A stretch of 64,000 nt of DNA from the NCBI RefSeq assembly GCF_014267345.1, contig NZ_JACMYD010000001.1:310001-374000 (forward strand), given 5' to 3'. Below are positions 10,039-17,546 of this stretch, in pieces; the stretch's first letter is position 1, and every line of letters starts with the position of its first letter. This stretch comes from Corynebacterium sp. zg-331. Lineage in GTDB: Bacteria; Actinomycetota; Actinomycetes; Mycobacteriales; Mycobacteriaceae. Both the position numbers and the translations under genes were made by a program. The notes under the pieces were generated by a model. It saw only the letters and a list, made by a program, of their open reading frames with translations. It was not told the DNA's origin and ran no database searches.

Positions 10039-11428
10039 GAATGCCCCCGTGGAGGGACTAAGCGAGGAGACCCGCGACCTTGGCTTCGTGGTAGAAGAAG
10101 CCACCGGAACCGGGAAAAAGGAGGAGTCCGAGGCCGTGCGGTCTGCCTCGGATCGCAGCGAGGCCGGGGTCGTGCCCGCCGTCGATAAACTAGAGCGGGG
10201 CAACAGGCGCTTCACCTCGTGGCGCACACAGCGTCCCTTCGGGGCGGGGCTGGTGATGATCTGCGCCGGGGCGGTTATTCTGACCCCCGCCTATCTTGCC
10301 TTCGAGATCTCCAATATCCAGGTGCAGGTCTCCACCATCTCCGGCGTATCCACCCTCATCATCGGGGTGTTGCTCATCGTCTGCGGATTTCTCACCTGGT
10401 TCAAAGGCGAGGGGCGCATTCTCACCGGCGTGGTATCCCTGATCCTCGGTGTGGTGGCGTTGCCCACCTCTAATTTCGGTGGCTTCGGCGTGGGAACATT
10501 ACTGGCCCTGCTGGGTGGGGCGCTGGCGCTATCCTGGACGGAACGAGACAAACACCCCAGGCAGCGGCGGAGGAGACGACGGCGAGCCGCAGGCAGCGGC
10601 GCCGCGGCTGCGGTGGCGGCCACGGCGCTGGCGGTCACCGCGGGCCAGCCCCCCACAGCGGAGGCCAACCCGCCCCTGCTGCCCCGTATCCAGGACGTCA
10701 TCCCCTTTTTGCCGCGAGAAGACCACGCCGCGCGAACCCACGACCAGCCCGCCGAGTCCCCACAAGGTCCACAGGCCGCGCCGGGAACCCCCACGATCCC
10801 GGGCCTGCCTCCGCTGCCCACGGGGGAGGAGTTGCGGGAGCGCGGCGAGGACATCCTGCGCGGGCAGTTTCTGGACAAGATCGGCCAGGCCCCGTTGCCG
10901 CCGATCCCCGGCATTGATCTCGCCCCTCCGGAGCCCATTGCCTGGGCCGTGCCGCCCAGTGGTCATCGCTACACCGTGATGACGGATAAGACCTCCCTGG
11001 TGGGCAACGTAAAGTTCTCTTACGTCACCATCGATACCGCCGAGGGGCCGCGCCAGGCGATCAGAATTGACGCGGATCACGCCATTCTCGATAATCTCTC
11101 CGTGCGTTTTCCCGGCGATGCCTCCGGGGTACCCCCGGTGTGGAAGCGCAGCGGACCCGGCGCTATCACCACCCTCAATGGCAATTTTCATATCATCGTC
11201 CACTCCGTAGAGGTCACTCCGCAGGTAGCAGGGGTGACGCTGCCGGTTGCCCTGAATCTCAGCGCGGACATGCCCCCGGAGGAGCTCAAGTCTGCCTTAT
11301 ACACGCTGGGCGTGGGGGTACCCGACGCGTTGTCCGATCAGATGGTGATGCTTAACGGGACGATGGATACCTATTACATCTCCTCCGATGACCTGATCGC
11401 CTCCCCGGCGACGACATTCGGGGAATAA
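10028..11428 (+). CDS. DUF6114-type membrane protein with extra C-terminal extracytoplasmic domain
   Basis: The 466-aa protein starts at the GTG 10028, inside the end of the preceding gene. Residues 1-65 are hydrophilic. About four transmembrane helices span 75-175 ('AGLVMICAGAVILTPAYLAF', 'STLIIGVLLIVCGFLTW', 'GVVSLILGVVALP', 'VGTLLALLGGALALSW'), matching DUF6114. A very basic stretch (RQRRRRRRR, about 181-190) is followed by an Ala-rich hydrophobic helix and a Pro-rich linker to about 310. A beta-rich domain then runs to the end ('GHRYTVMTDKTSLVGNVKF'). Plain DUF6114 proteins are much shorter, so this looks like a fusion of the membrane part with a domain resembling the partner's exported domain. 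Function unknown. Confidence 0.72.
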   Translation: MSAKNAPVEGLSEETRDLGFVVEEATGTGKKEESEAVRSASDRSEAGVVPAVDKLERGNRRFTSWRTQRPFGAGLVMICAGAVILTPAYLAFEISNIQVQVSTISGVSTLIIGVLLIVCGFLTWFKGEGRILTGVVSLILGVVALPTSNFGGFGVGTLLALLGGALALSWTERDKHPRQRRRRRRRAAGSGAAAAVAATALAVTAGQPPTAEANPPLLPRIQDVIPFLPREDHAARTHDQPAESPQGPQAAPGTPTIPGLPPLPTGEELRERGEDILRGQFLDKIGQAPLPPIPGIDLAPPEPIAWAVPPSGHRYTVMTDKTSLVGNVKFSYVTIDTAEGPRQAIRIDADHAILDNLSVRFPGDASGVPPVWKRSGPGAITTLNGNFHIIVHSVEVTPQVAGVTLPVALNLSADMPPEELKSALYTLGVGVPDALSDQMVMLNGTMDTYYISSDDLIASPATTFGE

Positions 11429-11563
11429 CGCGAGGCATACATATATCGTGGTGCCCGCGATGCCTCACGCTCGATCGACGCTTCCCTGTGGGAAATATCC
11501 GCAGGGGGTATCGCTGACCAGCGCTAATGATACGTTCGCGGGCTAACAGGTAGCATTTTTTTC

Positions 11564-12307
11564 ATGTACCGCGTATTCGAAGCCCTGGATGAACTGGTTC
11601 AAACAGTGGAGCAGGCTTACGGCGTGCCCATGACCTCTAACTGCATGGTGCCGCGCAACGACGTGCTCGCCCTCCTCGACGATCTGCGCAATGCCCTGCC
11701 CATCGAGATCGATGACGCCCAAGATGTCCTGGACAAACAGGATGAGATCCTGCGCGGTGCCGAGGAACGCGCGAGCACCATCGTGGGTGACGCGGACGCC
11801 CAGGCGGCGGAGATCGTCGATGGCGCTCACCGCGAGGCCGAGGAAATGGTGGCTGACGCTCAACACCGCGCCACCACTCTGGTGGCGCGGGCGGAGGAGG
11901 ACGCGCACCAGACCGTGAGTCGAGCCCGCGCCGAGGCCGATGACACGCTCTCGCGCGCGCAGGCGGAGGCCGATCGACTCATTGCGGACGGTAACGATTC
12001 CTACCAGCGCAGCGTGGACGAAGGCCTGGCGGAGCAGAATCGCCTGGTCTCCGAGTCCGAGGTGGTACGCCGGGCCAACGAGGAGGCACACCGCGTGGTG
12101 GACGCCGCGCACGCGGACTCCAAGAAGCTACGCAGCGAATGCGATCAGTTCGTGGATGGCAAGCTCGCGGACTTCGAGGAGACGCTCTCCGGGGTGCTGC
12201 GCACGGTATCGCGAGATCGGGCGGCCCTGCGCCGCGGTGCGGGGGCGGCCGGCACGGGGCGGGAGTCCCGCGAGACGTATGATTATGAGGACGAGCGCGC
12301 GGGGTAA
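11564..12307 (+). CDS. sepIVA: SepIVA, DivIVA-domain septation protein
   Basis: The 247-aa protein has the N-terminus 'MYRVFEALDELVQTVEQAYG' and 'VPRNDVLALLDDLRNALP', very close to mycobacterial SepIVA (Rv2927c), an essential cytoplasmic coiled-coil protein of the division site and subpolar region. Residues about 50-215 form a long Ala/Glu/Arg coiled coil; the tail is charged and likely disordered. As in mycobacteria it opens the cluster sepIVA-yceD-rnc-mutM that leads to smc. The 135 bp before it hold only a weak 7-bp inverted repeat (11432-11438 with 11460-11466). Confidence 0.9.
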   Translation: MYRVFEALDELVQTVEQAYGVPMTSNCMVPRNDVLALLDDLRNALPIEIDDAQDVLDKQDEILRGAEERASTIVGDADAQAAEIVDGAHREAEEMVADAQHRATTLVARAEEDAHQTVSRARAEADDTLSRAQAEADRLIADGNDSYQRSVDEGLAEQNRLVSESEVVRRANEEAHRVVDAAHADSKKLRSECDQFVDGKLADFEETLSGVLRTVSRDRAALRRGAGAAGTGRESRETYDYEDERAG

Positions 12308-12319
12308 GCTGAGCACGCT

Positions 12320-12841
12320 ATGAACTCACCTTTTGTTTTTGACGTCACCGGCCTTGTGCACTCCTCCACACCTCAGCGCCGCAGCCTTTCCGGCCCCTCG
12401 CCGGTGCGTATTGGCGCGGCGATGATCGCCGTCGAGGAAGGAGAGAAAGTGAGCGTGGAGGCGATGCTCACGCCTCTGGGTACCGGTGTGCTCGTGGACG
12501 CCCAGGTGCAGGCCCCGCTGCGCGGGCAGTGCGTTCGCTGCTTAGCTCCCTTGCACCAGGAGGGGAGCTTCCACATCAATCAGTTCTTTACGGATTCGGC
12601 GGACCTCATTACCGGCGAGGGGGAGGAGGACGAGGAGGATATCCCGCAGATCGTGGACGATCGCGTGGATATTCAGCAGGCGGTAACCGATGAGGTGGGG
12701 CTGAACCTTCCGTTCAACCCCTCCTGCCCAGACGGTTGCGCGCAGGAGGAGGCGGGGGTTCCCGCCCCGGATGGGGTCTCCGGGCAGGACGAGGGCGGCC
12801 TGCCGGACCCACGCTGGGCGGGGCTGGAGAAGTTCCTGTGA
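12320..12841 (+). CDS. yceD: YceD/DUF177 family protein
   Basis: The 173-aa protein belongs to DUF177 (YceD). In many bacteria it is encoded beside rpmF and has been tied to 23S rRNA accumulation. Here it lies 12 nt after sepIVA and its TGA overlaps the rnc ATG by one base. A likely metal-binding set is Cys71-x-x-Cys74 ('CVRC') with Cys136 and Cys140 ('SCPDGC'). The end 'DPRWAGLEKFL' is the usual family terminus. A Glu/Asp-rich loop lies at about 98-112. No rpmF follows, as is common in Actinobacteria. Confidence 0.88.
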   Translation: MNSPFVFDVTGLVHSSTPQRRSLSGPSPVRIGAAMIAVEEGEKVSVEAMLTPLGTGVLVDAQVQAPLRGQCVRCLAPLHQEGSFHINQFFTDSADLITGEGEEDEEDIPQIVDDRVDIQQAVTDEVGLNLPFNPSCPDGCAQEEAGVPAPDGVSGQDEGGLPDPRWAGLEKFL

Positions 12842-13611
12842 TGAAAAAGAAACGACTCAGTGGGCAGGAGGCCCTTGACGCCGCCTTCGAGGCGGTCAAT
12901 CACCGACCGCTGCTCGATAAGCTCGGCGTGGAGATCAGCGACGAGGGGCTGCGTCTGGCGCTGACGCATCGTTCTTTTGCTAATGAAAACGGTATGCTGC
13001 CGAACAATGAACGCCTTGAGTTCTTAGGCGATGCGGTCCTGGGGCTCTCGGTGGCCACGCAGCTCTACGCACAGTATCCCTCCAGCCCGGAATCGGAGAT
13101 TTCGAAAATGCGCGCCGGGATCGTCTCCCGGTACGGCTGCGCGGATATTGCGCGCGATATCCATCTAGGCGATCACATCCTGCTGGGCAAAGGAGAACTG
13201 GCCACGGGGGGCAGAAAGAAGGAATCTATCCTGGCCGATACCACCGAGGCGATCTTGGGGGTGATCTACCGGGAGCACGGTTTCGAGGTGGCTCGCGAGG
13301 TGATCCTGCGGTTATTTGGCCACAAGATCGATACCGCCACGGCCAAGGGCCGCCACGAGGACTGGAAAACGGTGCTCCAGGAGCGCCTGGCGCAGCTCAA
13401 GCTGCCCATGGCCACCTACGAGTCCACCTCCACCGGCCCGGAGCACGAGCTGGTGTTTACCGCCCACGTTGCCGTCCACGGGCGCGTGGTCGGCTCGGGG
13501 AGCGGGCAGAACAAAAAAATCGCTGAGCAGGAAGCCGCCCACCGGGCGTGCCTGGCGTTGTCCGATCCCCAGGTGTGCGCCGAGGTGAGCGCGGAATCGA
13601 GCGATGCCTGA
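12841..13611 (+). CDS. rnc: Ribonuclease III
   Basis: Double-strand-specific endoribonuclease that processes rRNA precursors and mRNAs. The ATG at 12841 overlaps the yceD stop (TGATG); an upstream-open frame from 12736 is only the shadow of yceD. The 256-aa protein has the signature 'NERLEFLGDAVLG' with acidic catalytic residues (about 56-68), 'GGRKKESILADTTEAILGVIY' for the second acidic pair, and a C-terminal double-stranded-RNA-binding domain from about 175 ('ERLAQLKLPMATYE', 'NKKIAEQEAAHRACLAL'). It overlaps mutM by 8 nt. Confidence 0.96.
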   Translation: MKKKRLSGQEALDAAFEAVNHRPLLDKLGVEISDEGLRLALTHRSFANENGMLPNNERLEFLGDAVLGLSVATQLYAQYPSSPESEISKMRAGIVSRYGCADIARDIHLGDHILLGKGELATGGRKKESILADTTEAILGVIYREHGFEVAREVILRLFGHKIDTATAKGRHEDWKTVLQERLAQLKLPMATYESTSTGPEHELVFTAHVAVHGRVVGSGSGQNKKIAEQEAAHRACLALSDPQVCAEVSAESSDA

Positions 13612-14464
13612 GCTGCCGGAGGTGGAGGTGGTGCGCAGGGGTCTGGCGCGCCACGCGGTGGGTCGTCGCCTCCACCGGGTGCAGGTGTGGCACCCGCGGG
13701 CCGCGCGCCATCAACCCGGAGGGGGAGTTGCCCTTGAGCGCGCCCTGGAGGGCGCCGAGCTTACCGGGGCGCATCGCCGCGGCAAGTTCCTCTGGCTGAG
13801 TACGGATCGCCTGGAATGTCTGTTGGTGCACCTGGGCATGAGCGGCCAGATGCTCATCAAGGAGCAGCCGGAGGCCCACCCGCACCTGCGGGCGAGCGCG
13901 CGCCTTGGCCCGCTGACCGATGCGGGCTCCGCCGAGGGCACCTGGTTGCAGTTCATCGACCAACGCACCTTCGGCTACTGGCGCGCTACGCCGGCGGACG
14001 AACACGGCATCCCGCTGCCGGTGGCACACATCGCCCCGGACCTCCTGGATTCCTCCCTAGATATTTCTGCGCTGGCCCGCCGCATCAAGGCGCGCCCCAC
14101 GGAGCTCAAAAGGGTGCTGTTGAATCAGGAGATCGTCTCCGGGATCGGCAACATCTACGCCGACGAGATGCTGTGGCAGGTCGGCCTGCACGGTCGACAG
14201 CGGGCCAGCCGGGTGAGCCAGGCTCGCCTGGAGGAGTTGCTGCGGGCGGGCCGCGAGGTCATGACCAAGGCCCTGGCACAGGGCGGCACCTCCTTCGACT
14301 CTTTGTATGTGAACGTCAATGGTCAATCCGGGTATTTCGAGGTCAGCCTGCGTGCCTACGGGCGTCAGGGCCAGCCGTGCGCGCGTTGTGGCACGCCGAT
14401 CGTCCGCGAGGCTTTCATGAACCGCTCCTCGCATTTTTGCCCCACCTGCCAGCGGCCTCGATAG
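13604..14464 (+). CDS. mutM: Formamidopyrimidine-DNA glycosylase (MutM/Fpg)
   Basis: Base-excision repair enzyme that removes 8-oxoguanine and ring-opened purines and cuts the abasic site. The N-terminus 'MPELPEVEVVRRGL' supplies the catalytic Pro2 and Glu3; Lys61 lies in 'RRGKFLWL'. The helix-two-turn-helix 'VSGIGNIYADEMLW' and a complete C-terminal zinc finger (Cys259, Cys262, Cys279, Cys282) are present. Length 286 aa is normal. Translationally coupled to rnc. It ends 16 nt before the convergent oxidoreductase gene. Confidence 0.96.
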   Translation: MPELPEVEVVRRGLARHAVGRRLHRVQVWHPRAARHQPGGGVALERALEGAELTGAHRRGKFLWLSTDRLECLLVHLGMSGQMLIKEQPEAHPHLRASARLGPLTDAGSAEGTWLQFIDQRTFGYWRATPADEHGIPLPVAHIAPDLLDSSLDISALARRIKARPTELKRVLLNQEIVSGIGNIYADEMLWQVGLHGRQRASRVSQARLEELLRAGREVMTKALAQGGTSFDSLYVNVNGQSGYFEVSLRAYGRQGQPCARCGTPIVREAFMNRSSHFCPTCQRPR

Positions 14465-14479
14465 CTGCCGATACCGGGG

Positions 14480-15184
14480 CTAGACCCGGCGGGCGGCGAC
14501 GTCGGGCCGGTGTGCGGAAGCCAGGATTTCTTCGAGTTCGGCGGTGGGAACTGGCCGACCGCGATCCGCGAGATAATCGGCTGCGAAGCCACCGTGATCG
14601 GCGGCATAGGTCTCCGTGTATGCGCCCGATTCGGGTTCGGCGCGCCACGATGCGGGGAGCTCGCCCCCATCGACAGTGTCGAAGCCCAACGAATGGATCA
14701 GAGTGATCGCTTCGTCTTTTGCTGCTGGTTCGTCCCCAAAGATGGGCAGTGCGGTGCGCGGTGCGGAGTGGGCGAGCAGGGGGATGTGGTGGGCAACGAT
14801 GTTGTTGAAGGCCTTGACGACGCGCGCGCCTGGTAACAGGGACTGTTCGTACTGTGCGGTTGTGGCCTGGAGGGAATCGAGGACGGGGATGCGGCCGTCG
14901 CGGGAAGGGTAATAATTACCTGTCGAGAGGACGATCGTGTCTCGCAGCGCGTCCGTGGGCAGGCTCGGGTACGCCGTTAGCGGCACGGCGAGGACGACGA
15001 TCTCTGCGGCGGCGGCCTCCTGTACCGTTCCCGCGTGTGCGCGGGGTCCTATGTCCCGGATCAGGTTGTCGAGCGAGGCGGGGCCGCGCGAGTTGGCCAT
15101 CGTCGTGGAGAGGCCCGCCGCCACGGCGAGGCGTGCGATGGCTTCCCCGATGGCCCCGCTTCCTATGATTCCGATCTTGTTCAT
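14480..15184 (-). CDS. NAD(P)-binding oxidoreductase, F420-dependent NADP reductase-like
   Basis: The 234-aa protein begins with the dinucleotide-binding fold 'IGIIGSGAIGEAIARLA' (3-19) and carries 'ILLAVPL'-type strands, placing it in the family of NADP oxidoreductases/F420:NADP reductases (PF03807-like). 'VVKAFNNI' is the typical motif before the catalytic cleft. Whether it uses F420 is unknown. Its ATG overlaps the stop of the ArsR gene upstream (ATGA), so the regulator probably controls it. The pair interrupts the otherwise conserved mutM-acyP-smc order. Confidence 0.82.
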   Translation of the reverse strand: MNKIGIIGSGAIGEAIARLAVAAGLSTTMANSRGPASLDNLIRDIGPRAHAGTVQEAAAAEIVVLAVPLTAYPSLPTDALRDTIVLSTGNYYPSRDGRIPVLDSLQATTAQYEQSLLPGARVVKAFNNIVAHHIPLLAHSAPRTALPIFGDEPAAKDEAITLIHSLGFDTVDGGELPASWRAEPESGAYTETYAADHGGFAADYLADRGRPVPTAELEEILASAHRPDVAARRV

Positions 15185-15534
15185 GCTTTATATCCTTCCT
15201 CCACGGTCGTGGGTGTTCGGTCGATTTCGGTGAGGACCATGTGTATCAGTCCGGGAAAGCGGCGGTCGAGTTCCTCCGTGCGCAGCCAGTTGCGGTGGCG
15301 CGTCCCGTCGGCCTTCTGCCGGATCAGTCCGGCCTCTCGGAGTATGCGCCAGTGTCGGGTCAGCGCTGACTTTGTCACACCGAACTCGGCACTGGCGCAG
15401 GCCCCTCCGGGCGTCGCGGCGATGTGGGCGACGATGGCGCGTCGTGTCGGATCGGCAAGGGCCGCCATGATGGCGAAGAGATCGAGTTCTTCTTCCGCTG
15501 GTATCGCGAGGGGGCGGGAGAGCCGACTGGCCAT
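15181..15534 (-). CDS. ArsR-family transcriptional regulator
   Basis: The 117-aa winged-helix protein has 'IMAALADPTRRAIVAHIA' and the recognition region 'VTKSALTRHWRILREAGLI', diagnostic of ArsR/HTH_20 regulators. There is no CxCxx metal-binding motif at the recognition helix, so it is not a classical metal sensor. A strong Shine-Dalgarno (TTAGGAGGAT) lies 6-8 nt before the ATG. It forms an operon with the downstream oxidoreductase (4-nt overlap) and likely represses itself through the palindrome just upstream. Confidence 0.88.
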   Translation of the reverse strand: MASRLSRPLAIPAEEELDLFAIMAALADPTRRAIVAHIAATPGGACASAEFGVTKSALTRHWRILREAGLIRQKADGTRHRNWLRTEELDRRFPGLIHMVLTEIDRTPTTVEEGYKA

Positions 15535-15562
15535 TGTGCATCCTCCTAAGGGGAACCGTAAG

Positions 15563-15597
15563 AAAATATGTACGCCCTGAAGTGTACATGATATTTT
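15563..15597 (-). promoter_or_regulatory. Operator/promoter palindrome of the arsR-oxidoreductase operon
   Basis: ATGTAC (15568-15573) and GTACAT (15584-15589) form an inverted repeat with a 10-bp spacer. The flanks AAAATAT and ATATTTT extend the symmetry with a small offset. It lies 30-60 bp before the arsR start, where a promoter and autorepressor site are expected. Binding by this ArsR is inferred. Confidence 0.55.
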
Positions 15598-15710
15598 ACC
15601 TACCCCCGGTCGCTGGTCCTGCAGACGCTAAGGCGCATGCTGGGGTGATCCGTGCACGCTCAAGGAGCGGAGTTACTATTCCGTGAGGCGGAAACGGTAA
15701 TCTTTTGCGC

Positions 15711-17195
15711 ATGGATTTTCTGGTCGGTGCCGTGGAGGCGTTCAACAGCATCTTTTGGGCCTGGTTGGTCGTCCCACTGCTGATCCTCTCGGGCCTGGGC
15801 TACTGCTTCCGCACTGCCCTGGTGCAGATCCGCTTCCTGCCGGACATGTTCCGCTCGGTGGTGGAAAAACCTTCCGAGATCTCCGAGGGCACCAAGGGGA
15901 TCTCCGCGTTTAAGGCCTTTACCATGTCCGCCGCCTCGCGCGTGGGCACGGGCAACGTGGCGGGCGTGGCCATCGCGGTGGCCACGGGCGGCCCGGGCGC
16001 GGTGTTTTGGATGTGGTGCTTGGCGATCATCGGCGGGGCCACCTCCTTCGTGGAATCCACCCTGGCACAGGTGTACAAGGTGCGGGACAAGGACTCCTAT
16101 CGTGGCGGCCCGGCCTATTACATGACGCGCGCCCTGGGGTGGAAACCGCTGGCCGTGGTCTTTGCCGTGGTGATCTGCGTGACCTACGGCTTCGTGTTTA
16201 ACGCGGTGCAGTCGAACTCGATTAGCGCGGCGATTTCCACCTCGATCGGCAACGAGGGCATCCGCACCAACGCGATCATCGGACTGGTGCTCGCGGCCGT
16301 GACCCTGCTCATCGTCTTTGGGGGCGTGCAGCGCATCGCCTCTTTCACGCAGACCGTGGTTCCGGTGATGGCGGTGCTCTACATCGTCTTGGCTTTCATC
16401 GTGATCGGCCTGAATATTGACAAGGTGCCCGGCATGGTGGTCGACATCGTGGCCCACGCCTTTGGCTTCCGCGAATTCGCCGGGGCCACCCTGGCCACGG
16501 TGTTCATCCAGGGGGTGCGCCGCGGCTTGTTCTCCAACGAGGCGGGCATGGGGTCGGTGCCCAACGCGGCGGCCACCGCCTCCGTCTCCCACCCGGCCAA
16601 GCAGGGCCTCATCCAGACCCTGGGCGTGTACTTTGACACCCTGGTGGTGTGCTCCATGACCGCCTTTATCATCCTGCTGGCCGGCCAGGAACTGGATAAG
16701 GAGACGGGCGGCATGGAACTGACCCAGCACGCCCTGGCGGCTTCCGTGGGGCAGTGGGGCATTCACTTCCTCACGTTCATCATTATCTTCCTGGCCTATT
16801 CCTCCATCATCGGCAACTACTACTACGGCGAATCGAATATCGAATACCTGGCCGGCAAGCAGCGCAGCGCGCGGTGGCTGCGCATCTTCCGCGTGCTCGT
16901 GGCGATCTGTGTCTTTGGCGGGGCGATCGGCTCGGTGCCCCTGGTGTGGGCCCTGGCGGACGTCTTTAGCGGCGTGATGGCCTCGATCAATCTTATCGCG
17001 TTGATTCCCCTGAGCGGGGTGGCGGTGACGGTGCTGCGCCACTACTCCGTGCAGCGCCGCGCCGGGCTTAATCCGGTGTTTCACCGAGAGGACATTTCCC
17101 GTTCCACTCTGGGATGGAAGCACATGGAGGCCTGGGACGGGGGCGATCCCCTCACCCAGCGCCCGCGGCGCTACGAGGAACTGGACTATCAGTGA
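15711..17195 (+). CDS. Sodium:alanine/glycine symporter (AgcS family)
   Basis: The 494-aa integral membrane protein of the alanine or glycine:cation symporter family has '[24 protein letters not shown]', the family hallmark region (about 80-103; written here in part), '[15 protein letters not shown]', and '[17 protein letters not shown]' at the sodium/substrate site. About ten hydrophobic helices are visible. The ATG at 15711 is preferred; an in-frame TTG lies at 15705. It precedes acyP, whose GTG overlaps its stop codon. The transported amino acid is inferred from the family only. Confidence 0.93.
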   Translation: MDFLVGAVEAFNSIFWAWLVVPLLILSGLGYCFRTALVQIRFLPDMFRSVVEKPSEISEGTKGISAFKAFTMSAASRVGTGNVAGVAIAVATGGPGAVFWMWCLAIIGGATSFVESTLAQVYKVRDKDSYRGGPAYYMTRALGWKPLAVVFAVVICVTYGFVFNAVQSNSISAAISTSIGNEGIRTNAIIGLVLAAVTLLIVFGGVQRIASFTQTVVPVMAVLYIVLAFIVIGLNIDKVPGMVVDIVAHAFGFREFAGATLATVFIQGVRRGLFSNEAGMGSVPNAAATASVSHPAKQGLIQTLGVYFDTLVVCSMTAFIILLAGQELDKETGGMELTQHALAASVGQWGIHFLTFIIIFLAYSSIIGNYYYGESNIEYLAGKQRSARWLRIFRVLVAICVFGGAIGSVPLVWALADVFSGVMASINLIALIPLSGVAVTVLRHYSVQRRAGLNPVFHREDISRSTLGWKHMEAWDGGDPLTQRPRRYEELDYQ

Positions 17196-17485
17196 CGCAT
17201 GTGGATCTCCCGCAGGGCGTCACCCGCCTCGTCGCCTTCGTGCACGGACGCGTGCAGGGGGTGGGGTTTCGCTGGTGGACGCGCAGCAGGGCCCTGGAAC
17301 TCGGCCTGTGTGGCTCCGCCACGAACCTTAGCGACGGCCGAGTGTGCGTGGTGGCCGAGGGTACTCGGGCACGGTGCGAGGAGTTGCTGGGGTTGCTCCG
17401 GGGAGGCGGTACGCCGGGTCAGGTGGATGCGGTGGTGGAGCAGTGGATGCTGCCCAAAGGTGAAGAAGGATTTGTGGAGCGTTAG
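17192..17485 (+). CDS. acyP: Acylphosphatase
   Basis: Small enzyme hydrolysing acyl phosphates. The GTG at 17192 overlaps the symporter stop (GTGA) and gives 97 aa. The signature '[15 protein letters not shown]' contains the phosphate loop and the catalytic Arg; the catalytic Asn is in 'ATNLSDGRV'. Its place right before smc is as in mycobacteria (Rv2922A). Confidence 0.94.
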   Translation: MTHVDLPQGVTRLVAFVHGRVQGVGFRWWTRSRALELGLCGSATNLSDGRVCVVAEGTRARCEELLGLLRGGGTPGQVDAVVEQWMLPKGEEGFVER

Positions 17486-17546
17486 GCGTCAACACTGCCC
17501 GGGCGTCGATAGTCTCGCGCCCTGTGGCTGCTAGAATCGTGCCACC

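Noticed and set aside
12736..12840. N-terminal extension of RNase III
   Set aside because: The extension is Gly/Arg-rich translation of yceD in another frame; ATG 12841 with TGATG coupling fits the family start.
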